Origin: Bacteroidales bacterium
Lineage (GTDB): Bacteria; Bacteroidota; Bacteroidia; Bacteroidales; UBA7960
NCBI GenBank assembly: GCA_007125275.1
Contig: SLDN01000222.1
Location: 1 to 7,397, forward strand
Length of the DNA stretch: 7,397 nucleotides
Direction of reading: 5' to 3'
Under the pieces are notes generated by a model. It did no database searches. It saw only the letters and a list, made by a program, of their open reading frames with translations, and was not told the origin of the DNA. Both the position numbers and the translations under genes were made by a program. Below, piece after piece: positions 1 to 7,295 of this stretch. Numbering within the stretch: position 1 is the first letter of the stretch; every line of letters begins with the position of its first letter.

Positions 1-886
1 GCCCAGCAAGGAAACCAAAGACAGAGAGAAAGTCAGCAGCAAACTGTATATTTCACACTGGCGCAAATTCTTGCTCAAAACCCCTTATTTCAATTACCTG
101 GAATGGCTCGAAGCACTTGGCATTGAAAACAAACAAGCCATCATCAATGCCGAAGATTGTAACGACATCATTAGATTGCTGGGGCTGAAATCATACGAAA
201 GCCCTTACAAGGTCGTGATCATCTATATTGTGGAAAAGCTGTTTTATGCTGCTGCACCCAAGCTACTGAAAATCGTGGAGGAACCCCCGGACAACACCCT
301 TTTCCTGATGATTTCAGAGAACAAGGACCGCATCATCAATACCATTTTGTCGCGCACCCAGCAACTGAAAGTGCCTTTGCCACAAGAGAGCCGGATCCGT
401 CAGGCCTTGATTGAAAAACATGGCCTCGATGAGAGCAAGGCCGGGCAGATTGCCTTTTTGTCGGGTGGAGACATCACGCAAGCCATCAGAATGCTTGATG
501 ATGATGAAGAAATGGCAGATTTCAACGCCTTCAGGGAGTGGATGCGGTATTGTTATCTGAAAGATACGGCGAAAATCCTGAAATGGGTGGAAAAGACAGC
601 AACGGCGGGACGGGAAAAGCAAAAGTCCTTCTTTCAGTTCGGACTCAAAATGTTCAGGTTATCATTGGTCAACAATTACAGCGCCAAAGACCTGATACGC
701 CTGGATGAGGAGCAGCAAAACTTCCTTGACGGCTTCTCGCCATTCATCAATCACAACAATGCATTAAAAATTGTGGAGGCCTTTAATCAAGCCATCCTGC
801 ATCTTGAAAGGAATGCCAATCCCAAAATTTTATTTGCGGACCTTTCATTTAATTTGAGTCGGTTGATGCACATAAAGGCATCCTGA
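1..886 (+). CDS. holB: DNA polymerase III subunit delta' (5'-truncated by window edge)
   Basis: This is the 3' part of the delta' subunit of the clamp loader, which in the cytoplasm loads the sliding clamp onto primed DNA together with delta and the tau/gamma subunits. The reading frame is open from base 2, so 294 codons are visible and the true start lies upstream; the TTG at 71 is internal. Visible family marks are the hydrophobic Walker B-position strand KVVII (209-223), the EEPP motif (278-289) and SRT (350-358), which matches the SRC arginine-finger motif. An alpha-helical C-terminal half follows, as in the clamp-loader collar domain. The usual Walker B Asp-Glu is replaced by Tyr-Ile (224-229), fitting a subunit that does not hydrolyse ATP. 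Bacteroidota delta' proteins are, from memory, about 370-390 residues, so perhaps 80-90 residues are missing, including the Walker A region. A Bacteroidota order of delta', RicT and GldH supports the call. Confidence 0.9.
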   Translation, partial: PSKETKDREKVSSKLYISHWRKFLLKTPYFNYLEWLEALGIENKQAIINAEDCNDIIRLLGLKSYESPYKVVIIYIVEKLFYAAAPKLLKIVEEPPDNTLFLMISENKDRIINTILSRTQQLKVPLPQESRIRQALIEKHGLDESKAGQIAFLSGGDITQAIRMLDDDEEMADFNAFREWMRYCYLKDTAKILKWVEKTATAGREKQKSFFQFGLKMFRLSLVNNYSAKDLIRLDEEQQNFLDGFSPFINHNNALKIVEAFNQAILHLERNANPKILFADLSFNLSRLMHIKAS

Positions 887-901
887 AATCAGAGATTTTA
901 T

Positions 902-909
902 TAACTTTG
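902..909 (+). promoter_or_regulatory. Possible Bacteroidota -7 promoter box upstream of ricT
   Basis: TAACTTTG matches the TAnnTTTG -7 consensus used by the primary sigma factor of Bacteroidota. It sits in the 43-base gap after the delta' gene, about 20 bases before the TTG start, which would give a leader of roughly 15-18 bases. I see no clear TTTG -33 box about 20 bases upstream, in the end of the delta' gene, so this is a one-box match and could be chance in an AT-rich gap. Confidence 0.45.
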
Positions 910-929
910 TAAGTTATAAAAAAAGCATT

Positions 930-2114
930 TTGGAAAAGAACAATCAGCAAGCATTTTTATCGAGGGGGTGCATTTGTGCCCCGCAGCCGCACACCCGTCA
1001 ACTCGATGTTTACAGGCACTCGTGCAACAAACTCGACGCTTTCGACTGGCTGAAAAACATCAGCCCTTCTGATGTATACCCTGCCAATGACGTTGTGGAA
1101 GTCCGCTTTAAAAACAGTCGCAAGGAGTTTTTCAGCGCTGCTGTTGACCTCGAGCTTGACACCGGCGACATCGTGGCAGTGGAGGCATCCCCCGGCCACG
1201 ACATCGGCATCATCACACTTACAGGTGAGGTGGTCAGGCTCCAGATGAAAAGCAAGGGTGTCAACGCTGCCGGCACTGAATTCAAAAAGGTGTATCGCAA
1301 AGCAAAGGTTTCCGACATTGAGAAATGGGTAACTGCTGTCAAGCAGGAAGACAGCACCATGTTCAGGTCTCGTGAGATTGCCTCATCTCTGAACCTTGAT
1401 ATGAAGATCAGCGATGTGGAGTACCAGGGTGATCGCACCAAGGCCATTTTTTATTACACTGCAGAGGACAGGGTAGACTTCCGTGAGCTCATCCGGGTGC
1501 TGGCAGATGCTTTCGGCGTGCGCATCGAGATGCGCCAGATAGGCATGCGCCAGGAGGCAAGCCGCCTGGGTGGCATTGGATCCTGCGGCAGGGAGCTGTG
1601 CTGTTCCACCTGGCTCACCAGGTTCAAGTCGGTGTCAACCAACAGCGCACGGACACAGCAGCTTTCACTCAACCCACAAAAGCTGGCCGGGCAGTGTAGC
1701 AAACTGAAGTGCTGCATCAATTACGAAAATGCCTGCTACGAAGATATCCTGAAAGACTTCCCGGACACAGGCAAGCTGCTGGCAACAAAAAAAGGCATCG
1801 CCATCTTCCAGAAAATGGACGTACTGAACCGGCTCATTGGTTACGAGTACAAGGGAACCCCCGGAAAGATCATTATGGTACCCGCTGACAGGGCGAAAGA
1901 AATCATAGCCATGAATGAGGCGAACAAAAAACCGGATGAGCTGCTGGATGAAACAATGATATCTGATATCCCGGACGATGACAACAACAACACCCAAAAC
2001 ACGGGACTTGAAGACAGCCTGACACGCTTTGATAAACCGCAAAAAAAATCCAGGGGCAAACGACGCAAAAGAAGACCCAGAGACCTTGACAAAACACAAA
2101 GACCCCCACAATAA
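930..2114 (+). CDS. ricT: RicT/PSP1-domain iron-sulfur-type regulatory protein (YaaT family)
   Basis: This 394-residue cytoplasmic protein has the PSP1 domain of the RicT (YaaT) family. In Bacillus subtilis, RicT works with RicA and RicF as an Fe-S cluster complex that promotes RNase Y-dependent mRNA maturation; its role in Bacteroidota is not established. The family marks are VVEVRFKNSRKEFF near residues 56-69, SPGHDIGIITLTGE (about 87-100), VEYQGDRTKAIFYY (about 163-176) and RVDFRELI. Two CX4CC clusters (C219, C224, C225 and C256, C261, C262) are the likely Fe-S ligands. A second pair, C14 and C16, lies in the N-terminal RGCIC. After about residue 330 the chain becomes acidic and Asn-rich (DDDNNN), then ends in a strongly basic Lys/Arg tail. 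The TTG start is chosen because no ATG lies in frame back to the stop at 873, and the family's N-terminal RGC segment follows directly. Confidence 0.88.
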   Translation: MEKNNQQAFLSRGCICAPQPHTRQLDVYRHSCNKLDAFDWLKNISPSDVYPANDVVEVRFKNSRKEFFSAAVDLELDTGDIVAVEASPGHDIGIITLTGEVVRLQMKSKGVNAAGTEFKKVYRKAKVSDIEKWVTAVKQEDSTMFRSREIASSLNLDMKISDVEYQGDRTKAIFYYTAEDRVDFRELIRVLADAFGVRIEMRQIGMRQEASRLGGIGSCGRELCCSTWLTRFKSVSTNSARTQQLSLNPQKLAGQCSKLKCCINYENACYEDILKDFPDTGKLLATKKGIAIFQKMDVLNRLIGYEYKGTPGKIIMVPADRAKEIIAMNEANKKPDELLDETMISDIPDDDNNNTQNTGLEDSLTRFDKPQKKSRGKRRKRRPRDLDKTQRPPQ

Positions 2115-2129
2115 TAAGACCCCAGGCTT

Positions 2130-2603
2130 ATGACACCTGCCAGGCGTAAATACATTTTTCTGCTGTTCGGAGGCTTGGCTTTGTTGTGGGCCTGTCAGAA
2201 CTCCGTCGTTTACCAGGAGCAAAAGGCAATACCTGCTGAAGGCTGGCATCATCAGGAACACCTGCTGTTTGAAACAACCATCCACGACACCCTCTCCCTG
2301 CACAAACTATACCTCGACATCAGAAATACAACAGACTATGCATACAGCAATCTTTTTCTTTTTCTGGACATAGAGTTTCCCGATGGCCGCATCTATCGTG
2401 ACACCATTGAGTGCACCCTGGCTGACAGGCGCGGGCAATGGACCGGCAGCGGGTTCGGGCGCATCAGGTTCAACCGCTTTCTTTTCCGCGATGATGTATG
2501 GTTTCCGGCTGAAGGAACATATACCTTCAGGATACATCACGGAATGCGGGAAGATACCTTGCAGGGCATTGCTGATACCGGCATCCGCATTGAAAGAAAA
2601 TAA
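2130..2603 (+). CDS. gldH: Gliding motility lipoprotein GldH
   Basis: This 157-residue predicted lipoprotein belongs to the GldH family. GldH is needed for gliding in Flavobacterium johnsoniae, but homologues also occur in non-gliding Bacteroidota, so its presence does not show that this organism glides. The N-terminus has basic residues (RRK, 5-7), a hydrophobic stretch (about 8-21) and a lipobox LWAC with C22 as the lipidated cysteine. The mature part looks beta-rich and carries family-like segments: YLDIRNTTDYAYSNLFLFL, a Gly-rich GSGFGRIRFNRF near residues 110-121, and a C-terminal GIADTGIRIE. It starts 15 bases after ricT, so the two are probably co-transcribed, and a 43-base gap leads to the PBP1A gene. 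No signal-peptidase I site is evident, which fits lipoprotein processing. The family call rests on overall pattern and position, because GldH sequences are divergent. Confidence 0.85.
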   Translation: MTPARRKYIFLLFGGLALLWACQNSVVYQEQKAIPAEGWHHQEHLLFETTIHDTLSLHKLYLDIRNTTDYAYSNLFLFLDIEFPDGRIYRDTIECTLADRRGQWTGSGFGRIRFNRFLFRDDVWFPAEGTYTFRIHHGMREDTLQGIADTGIRIERK

Positions 2604-2646
2604 TAAAGCGCCCTCTTCAACGTTTTATACGAGAAACATTAAAACA

Positions 2647-4902
2647 ATGACCAAAAAGGGAATCAATAAACGCAAGTATTCAGTCATTTTCTGGCTGGCT
2701 TTTAGCTCGCCGGTTGTCTTAGCTTTTTTGCTTTTCTATAGCATTTCCATAGGATTATGGGGCTTTATGCCCTCTTTTGAAGAGCTTGAGAACCCGAAGA
2801 GCAACCTCGCCAGTGAAATATATTCAGCCGACGGACAGCTGTTGGGTACATTTTTTATCCATAACCGTTCAAATGTCCAGTACAACGAAATATCGCCCAA
2901 TATGGTCAATGCCCTGCTGGCCACCGAAGACGTTCGTTTTCACTATCATTCGGGTGTCGACATCAAAAGCATCTTCAGGGTGCTCTTTCGAAACATCCTT
3001 GGCGGGCAACGCAGTGCCGGCGGTGGAAGCACACTGAGCCAACAGCTGGCAAAAAACCTTTTCCCGCGCCAGGAAAACCCCTCCACCTACCAGATCGTAA
3101 TCATCAAACTGAAAGAATGGGTGACTGCTGCCAAGCTCGAGCGTAACTATACGAAGGAAGAGATCATTGCGATGTATCTCAATACCGTTGACTTTGGCAG
3201 CCACGCCTTTGGCATCAAGCTTGCCGCCAAAACTTATTTCAACACCACACCGGAAGAGCTGAAGGCCGAAGAAGCAGCCGTACTGGTCGGGATGCTCAAA
3301 GCACCATCCTGGTACCACCCCGTAAGAAACCCCGAAAGGGCCTTGAACCGCAGACAGGTAGTCCTGACACAAATGGCCAGGTATGAATACATCACCACCG
3401 AGGAATACGACTCCCTGAGGGTCATGCCGCTCGATATGTCTAACTTCCAGATCCAAGACCACCACACGGGCATTGCAACCTATTTTCGTGAACACCTGCG
3501 TGGAGAGCTCAGGCGCTGGAGCCGGACAAAGTTCAAGCCCGATGGCAGCAACTATGACATTTATACGGATGGGCTAAAAATCTATACCACCATCGATTCA
3601 CGGATGCAAAGGCATGCAGAAGAAGCCCTTGAAGAACATATGGGCAACTACCTGCAGCCAACCTTTTTCAGACACTGGCAAGGATATACCAATGCACCAT
3701 ACGACACGGATTTAACCGAAGAACAAATAAGCGACAACATCACCAATACCATCAGAAGATCAGAAAGGTACCGAAGCATGCGCAGCCAGGGCCTGTCAGA
3801 GCCAGAAATACTTGAATCATTCAATCAACCCAGGTCTATGCGGGTTTTTTCTTGGCAGGGCGACATTGACACCATTATGACCCCCCTGGACTCCATCTGG
3901 TACTATAAACATTTCCTCAATGCCGGAATGATGGCTGTTGAACCGCACACCGGCCACGTAAAAGCGTATGTGGGTGGCAATAACTTCAGCCACTTCAAGT
4001 TTGATCACGTCACAGGAAGTCGCCGCCAGGTGGGCTCTGTGTTCAAACCCTTCCTTTACACCCTGGCAATGCAGGAAGGGGAATTCGGCCCCTGCACAAA
4101 AGTACCCAATACGCCGGTAACCTTTGAGCTGTGGAATGACTCCTTATGGACACCCAAAAACTCCAGCGACGACAGGGAAGGTGAAATGGTAACACTCCAG
4201 TGGGCACTGGCCAATTCGGTGAACTACGTCTCCGCCTTTCTTATGAAACGGTACTCTCCCGAAGCACTGATCAGGCTTACACGGAGGATGGGCATTAAAA
4301 GCGATATCCCGGCAGTTTATGCAATCGCACTGGGAACCCCCGACCTCTCCATTTACGAAATTGTTGGTGCCAACGCAACCTACGCCAACAAAGGCGTCTA
4401 TATAGAACCCAGCTTTGTTACCCGTATAGAAGACCAGAGCGGCAACCTGATAGAGGCCTTTATCCCCCATCGGGAAGAAGCCATGAGTGAAGAAACGGCC
4501 TGGCTGATGCTGGAGCTCATGAAAGGCGTCGTGTCTGAAGGCACCGGCCGACGGCTCAGGTGGCGCTATGGCTTTGAACACCCCATCGCAGGCAAGACAG
4601 GTACCACACAGAGCAACTCCGATGGCTGGTTTTTGGGCATCACCCCCGACCTGGTCGCCGCATCCTGGGTGGGCGGCGAAGACAGAGGCATAAGGTTTCG
4701 CGACTTGTCACTCGGACAGGGCGCAAATACTGCCCTGCCAATTTGGGCAAAGTTTATGACCAAAGTATATGCCGACGAATCACTTAATGTAAGCAAAGAG
4801 GACTTTGAAATGCCACTGCATCCTCCATCTATAGAAACAGACTGCTCCAAAGTGCAGGAAAGAGAAACACCCAGAGACTATTTCAGAAGAGAAATATTCT
4901 GA
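2647..4902 (+). CDS. Class A bifunctional penicillin-binding protein, PBP1A type
   Basis: This 751-residue inner-membrane enzyme polymerises glycan strands from lipid II and cross-links the peptides. A basic N-terminus (KKGINKRK) precedes one membrane segment at about residues 13-33. The glycosyltransferase 51 domain follows (about 60-240): ATEDVRF carries catalytic E94, then GGSTLSQQLAKNLF, and KLKEW with the second acidic residue E157. A linker of about 120 residues (about 310-425) contains FNQPRSMRVFSW, and a penicillin-binding transpeptidase domain runs from about 427 to 700. Its motifs are complete: SVFK with nucleophile S464 and K467, SVN (524-526) and KTG (650-652). The ATG at 2647 is chosen because upstream codons in this frame lie inside gldH and do not resemble a PBP. 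It belongs to the same likely operon as gldH. The paralogue name (PBP1A, 1B or 1C) is not certain; the EDVRF-QQLAK type and the linker favour PBP1A/MrcA-like. Confidence 0.93.
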   Translation: MTKKGINKRKYSVIFWLAFSSPVVLAFLLFYSISIGLWGFMPSFEELENPKSNLASEIYSADGQLLGTFFIHNRSNVQYNEISPNMVNALLATEDVRFHYHSGVDIKSIFRVLFRNILGGQRSAGGGSTLSQQLAKNLFPRQENPSTYQIVIIKLKEWVTAAKLERNYTKEEIIAMYLNTVDFGSHAFGIKLAAKTYFNTTPEELKAEEAAVLVGMLKAPSWYHPVRNPERALNRRQVVLTQMARYEYITTEEYDSLRVMPLDMSNFQIQDHHTGIATYFREHLRGELRRWSRTKFKPDGSNYDIYTDGLKIYTTIDSRMQRHAEEALEEHMGNYLQPTFFRHWQGYTNAPYDTDLTEEQISDNITNTIRRSERYRSMRSQGLSEPEILESFNQPRSMRVFSWQGDIDTIMTPLDSIWYYKHFLNAGMMAVEPHTGHVKAYVGGNNFSHFKFDHVTGSRRQVGSVFKPFLYTLAMQEGEFGPCTKVPNTPVTFELWNDSLWTPKNSSDDREGEMVTLQWALANSVNYVSAFLMKRYSPEALIRLTRRMGIKSDIPAVYAIALGTPDLSIYEIVGANATYANKGVYIEPSFVTRIEDQSGNLIEAFIPHREEAMSEETAWLMLELMKGVVSEGTGRRLRWRYGFEHPIAGKTGTTQSNSDGWFLGITPDLVAASWVGGEDRGIRFRDLSLGQGANTALPIWAKFMTKVYADESLNVSKEDFEMPLHPPSIETDCSKVQERETPRDYFRREIF

Positions 4903-4943
4903 TCAGCCTGCTCCTAACGTACTATTTTATTAGAAGATCCGCA

Positions 4944-7292
4944 ATGAATACAATACGACTTGTCCTTTTTTGGTTATGCCTCATCACCATCTTCTCCACA
5001 GGCTTCTCCCCCATTGACGCCACGGCGAACATCCCTGTAGGGCACTGGCGACATCACACACCCGGCAACAACATCATCAGGCTAGCAGAATCACCTTCGC
5101 ATATCATTGGTGCAACACCCTATGCGCTCATATTGTATCATAAATCAGAAAACAGTGTTGAACGCATTAACAAGGTACACGGCCTGACCGACTTTGACAT
5201 CGCCACCATCGCATATTCAGAAAGCAGGAAAGCCATCATCACAGCTTATGAAAACGGCAATATCGACATCATCATAGACCAGCAGTTTTTCAACATCACG
5301 GACATTGCACAAGCCTCCATCATTGGCAGTAAAAGGATCAACAGCATCCTGCTTGATGGCGACAGGGCACTGCTGGCCTGCGATTTTGGCATTGTGGATA
5401 TGAGCCTCGCCGATATGTTGATATATGACACCTGGCAAATAGGCCCGCATGGCAGCATCGTGATGGTGTATGACCTGCTGATGACAGATACGAGGCTTTA
5501 TGCCGCCACCAATGCCGGACTGCTGGCTGCCGATCTGGATGCAGCAAACCTTGCCGACTACCGCAACTGGGAAAAGGTGGAGGTAAGCGGCCAGCCGAAT
5601 GAAGTATTCAGCATGCTCGTACTGCTTGGCGACAAGATCATTGCCGTACAGGAAAGCAATGATGACAATCATCTCATATACTTTCTTGGCCCTGAAGGGT
5701 GGCAGTCATTCACACCACCTGCGGAAACCGTCATAGAAAATATAAGGAGCATCAGGGCAAGCCGTGAGAAACTCATCATTGCACATGATAACCAGTTAAG
5801 CATCTTTGATGAAAGTTTGCAGCTTGTGGAGGTTGTGGACAATTACTTTGCCGGCACAGTGACGCCCAATGATGCGCTGTATGATGCCGGGCAAGGGCTC
5901 TGGGTTGCTGATCAGCGCCATGGGCTGGTGAGGCAACACGGTCCGCAGCACTATGAAAAGATCGTGCTGCAGGGACCTCCCTATGCAAATTCTTTCGGGC
6001 TGGCCTCAGCGAATGGACGCCTGTGGGTGGCTCCGGGATCAATCACCTACGGTGGCTCGCACAGCTGGAACCGTAATGGTATTTTCCTGCTGGAAGGAGG
6101 AATATGGAAAAGCTTTAACCGCATCACTTTTCCTGAACTTGCAGATGTTGCAGACATCATCAGGGTGAGCATTGACCCCGCCAATCCTGAGATTGCATAT
6201 GCTGCAAGCTGGTATGGCGGGGTGATGGTGTTCAACCCCGATGGCCTGGTAAAGCTTTATAATGAAGACAACAGCACCCTGCGCAAGCGCACCGAATACA
6301 ATGACAGGCTTCGTGTGGGAGGTGTTGCTGCCGACCGCCATGGCAACCTTTGGGTCACCAACTCTGAGGTGGCGAGGCCTCTTTCAGTTAAAAAGCCTGA
6401 TGGCGAATGGATGTCGTTTACCAGTGGTGGTGCCTTTGGCACACAAACCCGCCTGGGCGACATCATCATCGACAACAACGACCAGAAATGGGCCGTCCTC
6501 CCGGGCAATGGCATCTTTGTCTTCAAGGAATACACACTTAACAACACCAACGACTTTGATGCGCGGCGGCTTACCTCACAGGCCAACAACGGAGCCCTGC
6601 CCAGCAACAACGTGCACAGCCTGGCGGTGGACCACTCAGGCTATGTATGGGTTGGCACCGACGAAGGGGTAGCCGTGTTCTACTCTCCCAACCAGGCCTT
6701 CAGCGGCGAAGCATTCAACGCCCAGCGCATCATCGTGCAGCAGGATGATGGCTTTGCCGGATACCTTCTTGAAACAGAAACAGTAAACTGCATCGAAGTG
6801 GATGGCAGCAACAAAAAATGGTTCGGCACAAGCCGCAGCGGCGCCTTCCTGCTGTCGGCCGACGGTCGCGAGACCATCTTCCACTTCGACAAGAATAACA
6901 GCCCGCTGCCCTCAAACAACATCCTCGACATCGCCATCAATGGCCAGACCGGCGAGGTCTACTTCGCCACCGACCGCGGCCTGGTCTCTTTTCGTGGCTT
7001 TGCCACTGAAGCCGCCAACAGGCACGCCAACAATGTATATGCCTATCCTAACCCCGTGCGCCCCGGCTATGACGGATACATCGCAGTGAAAGGACTGGTC
7101 AGAAATGCCAACGTAAAAATTACTGATATCAACGGCAAGCTCGTTTGGGAAACCATCGCCGAAGGCGGACAGGCAATCTGGAACGGCCAGGACATCTTCG
7201 GCCGCAGACCATCATCAGGGGTATACCTTGTGTTCTCTACCAACGATAACGGTGAAGAAACGATGGTGACCAAGATCATGTTTATCCAATAA
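4944..7292 (+). CDS. porZ: Type IX secretion system protein PorZ
   Basis: This 782-residue exported protein matches PorZ. In Porphyromonas gingivalis, PorZ sits on the cell surface in the PorU-PorV-PorQ-PorZ attachment complex and helps link A-LPS to cargo after signal removal. The N-terminus has a hydrophobic signal sequence (about 4-22) with a likely signal-peptidase cleavage after A28 (ATA|N). The body looks like tandem beta-propeller blades of the two-component-regulator propeller type. Examples are LPSNNVHSLAVDHSGYVWVG (from residue 552) and LPSNNILDIAINGQTGEVYF (from 655), about 103 residues apart. A sorting-type C-terminal domain follows from about residue 698: YPNPV (701-705), KITDINGKLVWE, and the final IWNGQDIFGRRPSSGVYLVF and TKIMFIQ. 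Length matches the roughly 776-residue P. gingivalis protein, which has two propellers and a CTD-type domain. It lies 41 bases after the PBP1A gene and 3 bases before recO. A different propeller protein with a sorting domain is possible, but the N-terminal GHWRHHTPGNNI and the recO neighbour favour PorZ. Confidence 0.85.
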   Translation: MNTIRLVLFWLCLITIFSTGFSPIDATANIPVGHWRHHTPGNNIIRLAESPSHIIGATPYALILYHKSENSVERINKVHGLTDFDIATIAYSESRKAIITAYENGNIDIIIDQQFFNITDIAQASIIGSKRINSILLDGDRALLACDFGIVDMSLADMLIYDTWQIGPHGSIVMVYDLLMTDTRLYAATNAGLLAADLDAANLADYRNWEKVEVSGQPNEVFSMLVLLGDKIIAVQESNDDNHLIYFLGPEGWQSFTPPAETVIENIRSIRASREKLIIAHDNQLSIFDESLQLVEVVDNYFAGTVTPNDALYDAGQGLWVADQRHGLVRQHGPQHYEKIVLQGPPYANSFGLASANGRLWVAPGSITYGGSHSWNRNGIFLLEGGIWKSFNRITFPELADVADIIRVSIDPANPEIAYAASWYGGVMVFNPDGLVKLYNEDNSTLRKRTEYNDRLRVGGVAADRHGNLWVTNSEVARPLSVKKPDGEWMSFTSGGAFGTQTRLGDIIIDNNDQKWAVLPGNGIFVFKEYTLNNTNDFDARRLTSQANNGALPSNNVHSLAVDHSGYVWVGTDEGVAVFYSPNQAFSGEAFNAQRIIVQQDDGFAGYLLETETVNCIEVDGSNKKWFGTSRSGAFLLSADGRETIFHFDKNNSPLPSNNILDIAINGQTGEVYFATDRGLVSFRGFATEAANRHANNVYAYPNPVRPGYDGYIAVKGLVRNANVKITDINGKLVWETIAEGGQAIWNGQDIFGRRPSSGVYLVFSTNDNGEETMVTKIMFIQ

Positions 7293-7295
7293 ACC

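Noticed and set aside
71..886. The TTG at 71 as the true start of the delta' protein.
   Set aside because: The frame is open to base 2, and the upstream residues resemble the family, so the start lies outside the window.
1958..1970. An inverted repeat, GATATC-T-GATATC, as a possible operator.
   Set aside because: It lies inside the ricT coding region with no promoter near it and is short enough to arise by chance.
1665..2303. A 212-codon open frame on the minus strand across the end of ricT and the start of gldH.
   Set aside because: It lies opposite two well-supported genes, resembles no family I know, and its composition is that expected of a reverse-complement shadow.
2383..2646. An 88-codon upstream extension of the PBP1A reading frame, starting inside gldH.
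   Set aside because: It overlaps gldH, shows no PBP-like sequence, and the ATG at 2647 directly precedes a normal basic and membrane-anchor N-terminus.
2604..2646. A promoter or terminator between gldH and the PBP1A gene.
   Set aside because: The gap is AT-rich, as expected before a Bacteroidota start codon, but has no TAnnTTTG box and no stable hairpin that I can see.
2869..3495. A 208-codon open frame on the minus strand within the PBP1A gene.
   Set aside because: It is antisense to the conserved glycosyltransferase domain and has no recognisable motif.
4903..4943. A promoter or terminator between the PBP1A gene and porZ.
   Set aside because: The 41-base gap has no TAnnTTTG box and no clear GC-rich hairpin followed by a T run.
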